Program-made: the position numbers and the translations under genes | Shown here: positions 18,341 to 24,583 of the stretch, in pieces | Layout of the letters: every line of letters begins with the position of its first letter | Position numbering within the stretch: position 1 is the stretch's first letter | Origin: Gottfriedia luciferensis | GTDB lineage: Bacteria; Bacillota; Bacilli; Bacillales; Bacillaceae_G | Assembly: GCF_001712755.1 (NCBI RefSeq) | Contig: NZ_MDKC01000013.1 | Location: forward strand, 279,631-343,630 | DNA length: 64,000 nt | Direction: 5' to 3' | The notes under the pieces: model-generated | The model's input: only the letters and a program-made list of their open reading frames with translations | The model's database searches: none | What the model was told of the DNA's origin: nothing

Positions 18341-18804
18341 GCTTTGTTCAAGATAAGATCTCTAATCTAAAAGGAAAGACTACTCCTCCCATTTATCCCC
18401 TGAGGTTTCTACAAATTTCTACATATTAATATTTGTTTGTAAATCCGAACGCTACTATAGACCTAGTACATATTCCTGGTTTTTCCATTAAAATATGAAA
18501 AAAAATAGAGAATCAACAGTATTTACGTTTAATCATTTCCGTATTTTATGTATAAAAAGAACTAGTTAACAGTGTGATAGTTAGTATAGTTCTGTTTTTA
18601 CAACAACAATAAACAAATAAATACATTATTCTTCAATAAGTGATTAAAAAAAATAATAACATTGTCGTTTTTTATCAAAATAGCACTTTTTATAAAGATT
18701 CAACTCAATTGTTAGATTATTTAGTCTTTTGTATAGTTAAATTGTATACGTTCTCATAGGAGAACAAAATACAAACTATATACAATTTAGGGAGAGAGAA
18801 AGAG
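18341..18804. other. Regulatory gap before the secreted-protein operon
   Basis: No gene is seen in these 464 nt. Very AT-rich. It contains a perfect SinR half-site in reverse orientation (AAAGAAC at 18556-18562), a near-match GTTCTGT at 18589-18595, and the inverted repeat listed at 18750. Several TATAGT/TATACAAT-like hexamers occur near 18731 and 18779, but no convincing -35/-10 pair can be fixed. Confidence 0.6.
18750..18765. promoter_or_regulatory. SinR-type inverted-repeat operator
   Basis: GTTCTCATAGGAGAAC has perfect 6-bp arms (GTTCTC/GAGAAC) around 4 nt. This is the 6+4+6 arrangement of known SinR operators with GTTCTYT half-sites. It lies 39 nt upstream of the first secreted-protein gene, and sinR is encoded just downstream of that operon. 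I infer repression of the operon by SinR. Binding has not been shown. Confidence 0.65.
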
Positions 18805-19575
18805 ATGAAAAAGGTTAAGAGTAAAGTTGTAATAGGGATTGTATCCGCTGGTTTAGTTATTTCTGGAGGAATCGCATTCGCAAGTACTAACGCAGGGGAG
18901 TTATTAACAAACTGGGCTAATTCGAAAACTTCTGATGCAAAAACAGAGCTATCTTCATCATACAAACCAAAATATGATTCTTCAGTTGCAGATATGAAAA
19001 CTAACGTAAATAATTACAAAGTTAATGCTGCAAACACGATTGAATCAGTAGGAGACGCTCAAACAAAATTGGCAAATCAACAAATTAGTGCGGCTTTAAA
19101 TGAGCATATTACTGCAATTTCTCAAGCTATGGCTGCTTTAAACATGAGCATTCCTGCTGATTTTGCTAATTATGTTTCAACAACAAATGGTAAAACAACA
19201 TCTGATTTAAATGCATTAGCAGATACATTAAATAGTAGCTTTAACGCACAGCTTTCAGCGGTTGCTAAAAGTGCGGATTCAAAACTTCAATCTAATTTAA
19301 ATTCTTCTCGCACAACAGCTGTGAACACTTTAACGCAAAAAATTCAAGATGCTAAAGCTGAAATTACTACACTAATTAATACTCAAGCATCTGATTCTGA
19401 AAAAGCTGTTTTAGAGCACTTATCTTCTGAAATTGATCGTATTGAAGCTTCATTAAAAACTGAAATTGACACGCAAAAAGAAGCAGCATTTAAAACTTTA
19501 GAAGATACACAATCAAAAACTACTAATGATGCTATTAAAGATATGCAAGATTTAGTGGACGCTATTAATAAATAA
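18805..19575 (+). CDS. Secreted coiled-coil protein, candidate SinR-controlled matrix protein
   Basis: The product is 256 aa. Residues 1-26 form a signal peptide (basic MKKVKSK, hydrophobic core, cleavage after AFA), and the mature protein begins STNAGELLTNWANSK. The rest is Ala/Ser/Thr/Asn/Lys-rich, cysteine-free and predicted helical with coiled-coil character (for example LSSEIDRIEASLKTEIDTQKE). Mature N-terminus and C-terminal helices align with the protein at 20841. The operon sits beside sinR-sinI where tasA lies in relatives, but no TasA/CalY sequence is present. I recognise no described family. A fibre- or matrix-forming role is inferred from context. Start ATG follows AGGGAGAG. Confidence 0.8.
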   Translation: MKKVKSKVVIGIVSAGLVISGGIAFASTNAGELLTNWANSKTSDAKTELSSSYKPKYDSSVADMKTNVNNYKVNAANTIESVGDAQTKLANQQISAALNEHITAISQAMAALNMSIPADFANYVSTTNGKTTSDLNALADTLNSSFNAQLSAVAKSADSKLQSNLNSSRTTAVNTLTQKIQDAKAEITTLINTQASDSEKAVLEHLSSEIDRIEASLKTEIDTQKEAAFKTLEDTQSKTTNDAIKDMQDLVDAINK

Positions 19576-19666
19576 GATAATTTACATTATTAGTAGTAAA
19601 CATGACTTTTAAATTCATAAAATTAAAGAGTTTGTTTTTTTTCATGTAGTCATTAGGAGGTAAATT

Positions 19667-20242
19667 ATGCAGAATCATACTGAAAAAACAGAAAAACAAA
19701 CATGGGTCTCTAAAAAATTTAAAAAGCTTTTAATTGGATCTGTTACGTTAAGTGGTGGTTTACTCGTTGCAACGACGTTTTCATTTGCCGATACAAATTT
19801 ACCTGCAGCGATGACTGCATGGACAAGCCAACAAACTAAACAAGCAAGTGATTATATTATTGGAATGACCGAAGCAGAGTCTATTAAGCAAAAAGCACGC
19901 TTAATTCAAGAGGTGCAAGAAAAAGCTAAAGAATCTGCTGATGAAATACAAGAATATGCGACACAAAAAAGCTTAGAATCTCAAGCGGAGCTTCAAGAGT
20001 ATGGAGATCAATTGATTAAACAAATTGATAGTAAGAACGAAAAAGATGTACAAGAAGCAAAAGCGAGAATTGATAAAATTATACAGAACGCTCAGGAACA
20101 AGCAAAAGAAGAAATGAAACAGCAGGTTCCTAAGGTGAACTCAAATAATGGGAATAAATCCAACGAAACATCTGACTCCAAAAATGATGATTTACAAAAT
20201 ACAAACAGCCAAGATCAGTCTAGCGGGGAAGGACAACAGTAA
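19667..20242 (+). CDS. Secreted charged coiled-coil protein of the same operon
   Basis: The product is 191 aa. A positively charged leader is followed by a hydrophobic core (LLIGSVTLSGGLLVATTFSFA) and a mature start DTNLPAAMTAWTSQQ that resembles the TNAGELLTNW start of the two partner proteins. About 100 residues of Glu/Gln/Lys/Ala helix follow (QEVQEKAKESADEIQEY), then an Asn/Ser/Gln-rich disordered tail. ATG lies after TAGGAGG. The stop overlaps the peptidase start by one base. It could be a minor subunit or a fibre anchor, as TapA is for TasA; this is analogy, not homology. Confidence 0.75.
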   Translation: MQNHTEKTEKQTWVSKKFKKLLIGSVTLSGGLLVATTFSFADTNLPAAMTAWTSQQTKQASDYIIGMTEAESIKQKARLIQEVQEKAKESADEIQEYATQKSLESQAELQEYGDQLIKQIDSKNEKDVQEAKARIDKIIQNAQEQAKEEMKQQVPKVNSNNGNKSNETSDSKNDDLQNTNSQDQSSGEGQQ

Positions 20243-20814
20243 TGAATGCTTCAAAAATTGAAGAACAAAAAACGGTGGAAGATAAAAACGTACAAACTTT
20301 TAGTCAGTCATTATTTGAATGGTTGAGGTTCTTTCTAATTTTAAGTATTCTTTTAGTTATTTTACTAAACACAGTTGGACTTACAAAAGTTAGTGGATTT
20401 TCAATGTACCCTACTTTAAACGATGGGGATGTAGTCTTTGTGAATAAATTAGCGCGTTTTACTCATGATCCTGAACTTGGAGATGTTGCGATTATGAAAT
20501 TAAGAGCAGAAGGATTTGATGTTGTAAAACGAATAATTGGAGTTCCTGGGGACACAGTTTTTATAAAAAATGGAATTATTTATGTGAATAACCAACCGGT
20601 TCAAGAAATCTCTACAAATGGAACTTCTGAAGATATGGATAAAATAACGGTTCCTAAAAACAAGATATTTGTTGTTGGTGATAATCGAGAGCCGGGAATA
20701 AGCTTCGATAGTCGAAGTAAAGATTTTGGATTTATACCTATTAATGACATTAAAGGTTATGTACTTGTTTCAATTTTACCTATTCATAAAATAGCAAAAC
20801 CACTTAAAGTGTAA
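20242..20814 (+). CDS. Type I signal peptidase (SipS-type, Ser/Lys dyad)
   Basis: A single N-terminal membrane helix (about 28-47) precedes box B SGFSMYPTL (nucleophile Ser54), box D VVKRIIGVPGD (general base Lys96) and box E VGDNREPGISFDSR. It cleaves signal peptides outside the membrane. Lying between genes for secreted proteins, it is probably dedicated to them, as SipW is to TasA. Unlike SipW, which uses the archaeal/ER-type Ser/His pair, this enzyme has the normal bacterial lysine. Its start overlaps the previous stop (TAATG), so translation is coupled. Confidence 0.93.
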   Translation: MNASKIEEQKTVEDKNVQTFSQSLFEWLRFFLILSILLVILLNTVGLTKVSGFSMYPTLNDGDVVFVNKLARFTHDPELGDVAIMKLRAEGFDVVKRIIGVPGDTVFIKNGIIYVNNQPVQEISTNGTSEDMDKITVPKNKIFVVGDNREPGISFDSRSKDFGFIPINDIKGYVLVSILPIHKIAKPLKV

Positions 20815-20840
20815 TCTGTCTAATGGAGGCACGAAAGAAA

Positions 20841-22022
20841 ATGGAAAAAAAATCAATGAAAAAGAAAATTGCAGTTGGAATACTGGCTGCTGGAATCTTA
20901 ACATCTTCTAGTTTGGCGTTTGCATCTACTAATGCCGGGGAGTTATTTACAAATTATGCAGCTCAATTATTAAATGATGCGAAGTCAACGGTTAGTAGCA
21001 CATTAGGTTCAAAAACTTCAGATATGATTGGGGCATTAAAGAATAAATTAAATGCATATGCTTCTGATACAGAAAACGGCGTTAATAATAAACAAGGCGA
21101 GTTAGAACAAGCTGGTGTTAATAAAATTAACAGTCAGTCAGATGAGCATATTAAAGCAATCAACAATGCTTTACCTGGAATTAATCAAAATACTACAGAC
21201 CAATTTTCGCAGCTAGTAGCACAATTAAATGCTCAAATTACTGCTGGAGTTGAAGGTGAAGTTAACGGGTTAAAACCTGACTTTAGTTCACAAGTTTCAA
21301 ATGGGCAACAAAAAATTACTGCTGAACAAGCTAAGGCGCTTGATGATTTAGAAGACGCTATAAATGCTGCAAAAGTAACTTTAGGACAACTAATTGATGA
21401 GCAAAAAAAATCGACTGATGCAACTGTAAAAACATATTTATCAGATGAAATAAAAAGAGTAACAAATATTATTAACGCTGCAACAGATCAATTAGAGCTT
21501 AAGAAAGCAACAGCTCTAGCTAATAAAGCTACATCTATTAAAAATGATACACTTAATGATTTAGATTCTTTAGCTAGTGGATTATATACTCCCCAAAATA
21601 GTTTTCTAGCAGACTTTGAAAGTGCAAGTTCACCATTTTCAATTGCTGGTGATTGGGGAAGAATTAATTCAAAAGTAGATGGGAAAACTGACTATTATTT
21701 AATTAGCAATAACATTCCTAATAATAGTTCTTCTACTGCTGAAGTAACAATTAATGTACCAGATAATGCCTATAACGCATTCCTATCTTTTGATTATTTA
21801 GTACTTTCTCAACTAGATAAAGATATCTTAACGATTTCATTAGATGGCAATGTACTAGTTAGTGAATCAGGTACAGATAACCATTGGACAAATAAAAAAC
21901 TTACTATTCAACCAGGTAAACATGTGTTAAAACTTACTTATGCTAAGGATAAATCTGGCAGCTCTAGTAAAGATGCTGGTTATATCGATAACATTTCTCT
22001 AAAGTATGATTTACGTAAATAA
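20841..22022 (+). CDS. Secreted coiled-coil protein with C-terminal beta domain, candidate matrix protein
   Basis: The product is 393 aa from ATG 20841, chosen because GGAGG at 20825-20829 overlaps the earlier in-frame ATG 20823. The signal peptide ends LAFA and the mature start STNAGELFTNYAAQ matches the first protein of the operon. A helical region (to about residue 250) has segments homologous to that protein (DEIKRVTNIINAATDQLE). The last 135 residues (FLADFESASSPFSIAGDWGRI … DAGYIDNISLKY) look like a beta-sandwich carbohydrate- or protein-binding module. It may be the functional tip or linker of a fibre. No known family is recognised for the helical part. Confidence 0.8.
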   Translation: MEKKSMKKKIAVGILAAGILTSSSLAFASTNAGELFTNYAAQLLNDAKSTVSSTLGSKTSDMIGALKNKLNAYASDTENGVNNKQGELEQAGVNKINSQSDEHIKAINNALPGINQNTTDQFSQLVAQLNAQITAGVEGEVNGLKPDFSSQVSNGQQKITAEQAKALDDLEDAINAAKVTLGQLIDEQKKSTDATVKTYLSDEIKRVTNIINAATDQLELKKATALANKATSIKNDTLNDLDSLASGLYTPQNSFLADFESASSPFSIAGDWGRINSKVDGKTDYYLISNNIPNNSSSTAEVTINVPDNAYNAFLSFDYLVLSQLDKDILTISLDGNVLVSESGTDNHWTNKKLTIQPGKHVLKLTYAKDKSGSSSKDAGYIDNISLKYDLRK

Positions 22023-22070
22023 AAAATAAGAAGGGCGCTCTTCATTTTGAAGTGCGCCCTTCTTATTTTT
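22022..22070 (+). terminator. Bidirectional-looking terminator after the secreted-protein operon
   Basis: A long perfect stem pairs AATAAGAAGGGCGC (to 22038) with GCGCCCTTCTTATT (from 22054), followed by T5. It closes the four-gene operon. Confidence 0.95.
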
Positions 22071-22075
22071 GTGTG

Positions 22076-22118
22076 AAAAAAAATCTTCAAATTAAAATGG
22101 AAACATTTTAATTCGAAG
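22076..22118 (-). terminator. Terminator of sinR
   Basis: On the - strand a stem CTTCGAATTAAAATG/CATTTTAATTTGAAG with a small loop and one mismatch is followed by a T-rich run (A8 on the + strand, 22077-22084). It lies 3 nt beyond the sinR stop codon. Confidence 0.85.
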
Positions 22119-22120
22119 GT

Positions 22121-22441
22121 TTATTTGCCTTGCTTATACTTATTAAACTCAATAAATTTTAATAATTCATCTTTTGGTATACCTGAATTAATTGCTTCTT
22201 GAAGGATTTCCATCCATTCAGAATCAATAATTTTTGTTGGATCAATATCATCTTTCAGGAGGCTTTCTGCCGTTGTATTGAAGACGCCAGCAATTTTTTC
22301 AAGTACTTGAATTGAAGGATTGCTTTGTAGATTTCGTTCAATCGAACTTATGTAAGATTTTGCGATACCAGCACGTTCTGCAAGCTCTGTAAGTGACATT
22401 CCATGTTGTAAACGTAGTTTTTTAATTCGTTCTCCAATCAT
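22121..22441 (-). CDS. sinR: SinR, master repressor of biofilm matrix genes
   Basis: The product is 106 aa. An N-terminal HTH (IGERIKKLRLQHGMSLTELAE, AGIAKSYISSIERN, NPSIQVLEKIAGVF) is nearly the SinR signature, followed by the C-terminal oligomerisation helices (DSEWMEILQEAINSGIPKDELLKFIEFNKY), which are the part bound by SinI. In B. subtilis SinR represses the eps and tapA-sipW-tasA operons and is neutralised by SinI. Here it lies 62 nt downstream of sinI and convergent with the secreted-protein operon, as in the tasA locus. The Shine-Dalgarno is ATGGAG, 8 nt before the ATG. Confident ortholog. Confidence 0.95.
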   Translation of the reverse strand: MIGERIKKLRLQHGMSLTELAERAGIAKSYISSIERNLQSNPSIQVLEKIAGVFNTTAESLLKDDIDPTKIIDSEWMEILQEAINSGIPKDELLKFIEFNKYKQGK

Positions 22442-22503
22442 ATAAGCTACTCCATATCTTTTTGACTATTACAAAAAGTATATCATAGTAGGGAGTAGTT
22501 ATC

Positions 22504-22641
22504 CTAGTTTTGACATGAATCTTTAACGCAATTGTAAAGAAATGATCGCACTTCATCAGGACTTATGCCTACTTCAATGCACTCTAGAAGTAAGTCGATC
22601 CAGTTTAATTCGGCAGAATGTTTTTCCAATTGACTGTACAT
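22504..22641 (-). CDS. sinI: SinI, anti-repressor of SinR (short form)
   Basis: A 45-aa frame with a strong ribosome site (TAGGAGG, 9 nt spacing). Residues 11-35 (ELNWIDLLLECIEVGISPDE then VRSFL) match the SinI helix-hook that pairs with the SinR C-terminus (ELDQEWVELM…ANISPEEIRKYL in B. subtilis). The C-terminal tail of longer SinI proteins is absent. Three cysteines (21, 38, 43) are unusual for the family. It is the first gene of a sinI-sinR unit and is preceded by a c-di-GMP riboswitch, a SigA promoter and Spo0A boxes. Confidence 0.88.
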   Translation of the reverse strand: MYSQLEKHSAELNWIDLLLECIEVGISPDEVRSFLYNCVKDSCQN

Positions 22642-22675
22642 GGATAATAGCCTCCTAAAATTAAGGTATAAAATA

Positions 22676-22801
22676 CCTAGGTAACCCTGCTATCTTAGTC
22701 CGTTTGATAATAAAAAAATACAGTGAACTAGTTCTTTTTAACTGTATTTACAACTAAGATCAGTGGCTTTGCGTCCCAATCTCTCAATTGGTTTGCCTTT
22801 T
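22676..22801 (-). ncRNA. Cyclic di-GMP-I (GEMM-I) riboswitch in the sinI leader, with enlarged P3 loop
   Basis: On the - strand, in order: GGCAAACC (22797-22790), a hairpin CCAATT-GAGA-GATTGG with a GNRA tetraloop, GGGACGCAAAGCC (22777-22765), P3 left arm CTGATCTTAGT (22763-22753), P3 right arm ACTAAGATAGCAG (22699-22687) and GGGTTACC (22687-22680). These are the conserved blocks of the GEMM-I aptamer, nearly identical to the Vibrio Vc2 aptamer in the core. The P3 loop is about 53 nt and contains another hairpin. The aptamer ends 35 nt before the sinI start. A small AGGTAT/ATACCT hairpin lies between aptamer and Shine-Dalgarno. The direction of the response is not predictable. Confidence 0.9.
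22710..22750 (-). terminator. Terminator-like hairpin inside the P3 loop of the riboswitch
   Basis: On the - strand AAATACAGT (22750-22742) pairs with ACTGTATTT (22724-22716) around a 17-nt loop that includes GAACTAGTTC. The right arm runs into a T7 tract. It has intrinsic-terminator form but lies before the 3' half of the aptamer. The loop also holds a GTTCTTT SinR half-site (22731-22737, + strand). Confidence 0.55.
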
Positions 22802-22930
22802 TCTAGAGAGAGTTCTGGTTGATTTATTACAATTTTCAAAAAATTTATATAACAATTATATAATGAATCCAATACATAGTTTGTAGTAATTTGTAGTTTC
22901 AAAAAAAACAATAATATTAATAATATTTCA

Positions 22931-22958
22931 ATTATATTAAAAACATTAGATAAATCAA
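22931..22958 (-). promoter_or_regulatory. SigA promoter of sinI-sinR
   Basis: On the - strand -35 TTGATT (22958-22953), 16-nt spacer, -10 TATAAT (22936-22931). The start point would be near 22924, giving a leader of about 280 nt that includes the whole riboswitch. Two Spo0A boxes lie 50-76 bp upstream. Confidence 0.65.
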
Positions 22959-23007
22959 GGTGTTTTTTTACATTTGAAATAAAAGGAAAAATTTTAAGGA
23001 AAAACAT

Positions 23008-23034
23008 TTCGACATATACAAAAAAAATGTCGAA
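23008..23034. promoter_or_regulatory. Pair of inverted Spo0A boxes upstream of sinI
   Basis: Two perfect 0A boxes (TGTCGAA) face each other: one on the - strand at 23008-23014 and one on the + strand at 23028-23034. sinI of B. subtilis is activated by Spo0A~P, and the distance to the promoter at 22931 is compatible with the same control here. No other 0A-like pair is near. Confidence 0.75.
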
Positions 23035-23176
23035 ATACCAAAAAAACACTGGAAAAACTTAGTAATTTTAGAATAATATTCTAGAGTAGGCCAAAATGGA
23101 AGATTACGTTAAAAAATGTATGAAGTTCTACTTAAAATGGCATAGTTCTGAAATTTGTAAAAGTAGGAGGAAAGTA

Positions 23177-23248
23177 ATGGTTTATTTGGATTTGATTGGA
23201 ATTTGGATAGATAAACTTAAACTAAAAAATAAAGTAACCAATAAATAG
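23177..23248 (+). CDS. Possible 23-aa amphipathic peptide
   Basis: A short frame (MVYLDLIGIWIDKLKLKNK then VTNK) follows a very good ribosome site, TAGGAGG, with 7 nt spacing. The first half is hydrophobic/amphipathic and the second half basic, a layout seen in phenol-soluble-modulin-like or type I toxin peptides. Its 3' end overlaps the first copy of the 26-bp repeat at 23231. Without homology data it may be spurious; the ribosome site is the only positive evidence. Confidence 0.3.
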   Translation: MVYLDLIGIWIDKLKLKNKVTNK

Positions 23249-23256
23249 ATTACTTT
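23231..23256. repeat. 26-bp direct repeat, copy 1
   Basis: An exact 26-bp sequence with internal inverted arms AAAGTAA…TTACTTT. The identical sequence recurs in the same orientation at 23719-23744. The two copies bracket the interspersed repeat at 23252-23540. Confidence 0.9.
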
Positions 23257-23540
23257 CATGTTGCTGAAAACAACCTTGTCAATTAAATTACCAAATTTTC
23301 GTAAAAGGAGTAGAGTGATGTTGATTTCCACTACAGGATGCTCGCTTTCCATGGGGCGAGATTCTTTAGCCTCCTCGGCAAGCCTGCGGGGTCTTTAGCC
23401 TTCCCGCTAATCCCATAGGAGTCGAGCACCCCTCCGCTCCAATCAACTTATTCATCGAAAAAAGTCTGCAATAAAATCTAATCAAATTGCCTTTACTTAA
23501 AGTAACCTAACAGCTGTTTATTAATCAGTTTGAAAGAATT
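23252..23540 (+). repeat. Interspersed repeat of about 280 bp, copy 1
   Basis: This segment is homologous to 34455-34733 in inverted orientation. The core (23330-23455) is GC-rich against an AT-rich background and folds as an imperfect hairpin with arms GGATGCTCG and CGAGCACCC. The AT-rich flanks on both sides are also conserved between copies, so the unit is longer than the GC core. It contains no gene. The GC core resembles repeats common in Bacillaceae intergenic DNA; mobility is inferred. Confidence 0.8.
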
Positions 23541-23718
23541 AATATCGAACATTAATTAAACAATCAATTGAATTTTGTTATTGGTATCATAAAACTGCTC
23601 AAACATATTAACAGTTAAAACCATTAGTAGATCATCCAAAAAATGATAATTTCATCATTAATAAATGTTCATTTAATGTCCGTTTTCCCTATTGACCATT
23701 TTTTATTTCAACAATCTG

Positions 23719-23744
23719 AAAGTAACCAATAAATAGATTACTTT
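23719..23744. repeat. 26-bp direct repeat, copy 2
   Basis: Identical to 23231-23256. It lies 12 nt beyond the stop codon of the sigma-factor gene and, on the - strand, may also act as a weak terminator stem. Between the interspersed repeat and this copy (23541-23718) I see nothing but AT-rich DNA. Confidence 0.9.
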
Positions 23745-23756
23745 ATTTTTAAAAGT

Positions 23757-24278
23757 TTATTTTGAATCTCTTAATCTTTTTAATGCATAACGATAACTAG
23801 ATCGTACACTAGATTCTTTCATATTTAAATTTTTTGCAATTTGAGGAAATTCGTGATTGAAATAAAAACGTTCAATAAGAATTTGCTTCTGCAAGGGGGA
23901 AATTCCATCTAGAAAACTCTTAAAATTAACAAGTGGAAATGCCTCATCAAAATGTATTAAATCTTCTATACCTTGCTCGGAGAATACGTTTCTTTCATCA
24001 TATTTAATTGCTTTGGATAGCTCGTTTAATAAATAGCCTCTTACTGTAATATAAGCATAACTTGAAAAACTCCCTTTCTCAGTTTGATATTGCTGATAAG
24101 CCATCCATAATGCTATTTGACCAATTTGATAATATTCATCAAAATTTTTATATATATGTAACTTCTTCATAGTTGCTTTTATCATTCGGGAATACTGGTT
24201 TAAGCATTCCTCGAATGTATTTGGCTTCATTTTTCCTGAAACAACTTGATAGTCTACATGTTCTTCACTATATTTCAC
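23757..24278 (-). CDS. Sigma-70 family RNA polymerase sigma factor
   Basis: Region 2 (FDEYYQIGQIALWMAYQQYQ, GSFSSYAYITVRGYLLNEL) and region 4 (ISPLQKQILIERFYFN, FPQIAKNLNMKESSVRSSYR) of a small alternative sigma factor are clear; region 3 is nearly absent. No anti-sigma gene is adjacent. It is divergent from comK with a 281-nt gap from the longest possible start. GTG at 24278 is preferred since AAAGG stands 8 nt before it; ATG at 24302 would add eight residues but has its G-run one base away. It may serve competence as SigH/ComX-type factors do elsewhere, which is speculation from position. Confidence 0.8.
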   Translation of the reverse strand: MKYSEEHVDYQVVSGKMKPNTFEECLNQYSRMIKATMKKLHIYKNFDEYYQIGQIALWMAYQQYQTEKGSFSSYAYITVRGYLLNELSKAIKYDERNVFSEQGIEDLIHFDEAFPLVNFKSFLDGISPLQKQILIERFYFNHEFPQIAKNLNMKESSVRSSYRYALKRLRDSK

Positions 24279-24530
24279 GCTTACTGCCTTTCTTAAAGGC
24301 ATGCCCCCTGAGTGTATTCCGCGGTGAAGTAACTATATAAAAATATAAGAAATATATCATATTTGGATACATCAATTAAGAATAAATAAAATAGAGTGAA
24401 ACGTGAGTATTGAATTTAAAACGTTAAATTTGCCAGAAATAATGAAATGAAACCTTATCTATTTATATTTTTAAAAGAAGTAAAGTTTACTAAACACTGG
24501 AAAAACGGTCATAGAAGTTTCAAAAATAAG

Positions 24531-24551
24531 AAAAGATAATTTTGGTATAAT
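24531..24551 (+). promoter_or_regulatory. comK promoter with ComK AT-box
   Basis: AAAA-N5-TTTT at 24531-24543 is the ComK half-box, and TGGTATAAT at 24543-24551 is an extended -10 with no good -35. This suggests autoactivation of comK. Only one clear AT-box is visible; the usual partner box is not. Confidence 0.5.
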
Positions 24552-24583
24552 CGATATGTAAAAAATCCTCAAAGGAGGCACAT

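Noticed and set aside
20242..20814. SipW-type signal peptidase
   Set aside because: Box D contains the lysine of ordinary bacterial type I enzymes instead of histidine.
18805..22022. TasA, CalY or TapA identity for the secreted proteins
   Set aside because: The TasA/camelysin core (for example the GTLDL segment) is absent; the proteins are helical and repetitive. Only gene context matches.
22738..23049. A 103-aa frame on the minus strand, rich in Phe/Ile/Leu
   Set aside because: It covers the Spo0A boxes, the sinI promoter and the riboswitch core, has no ribosome site and owes its composition to AT-rich DNA.
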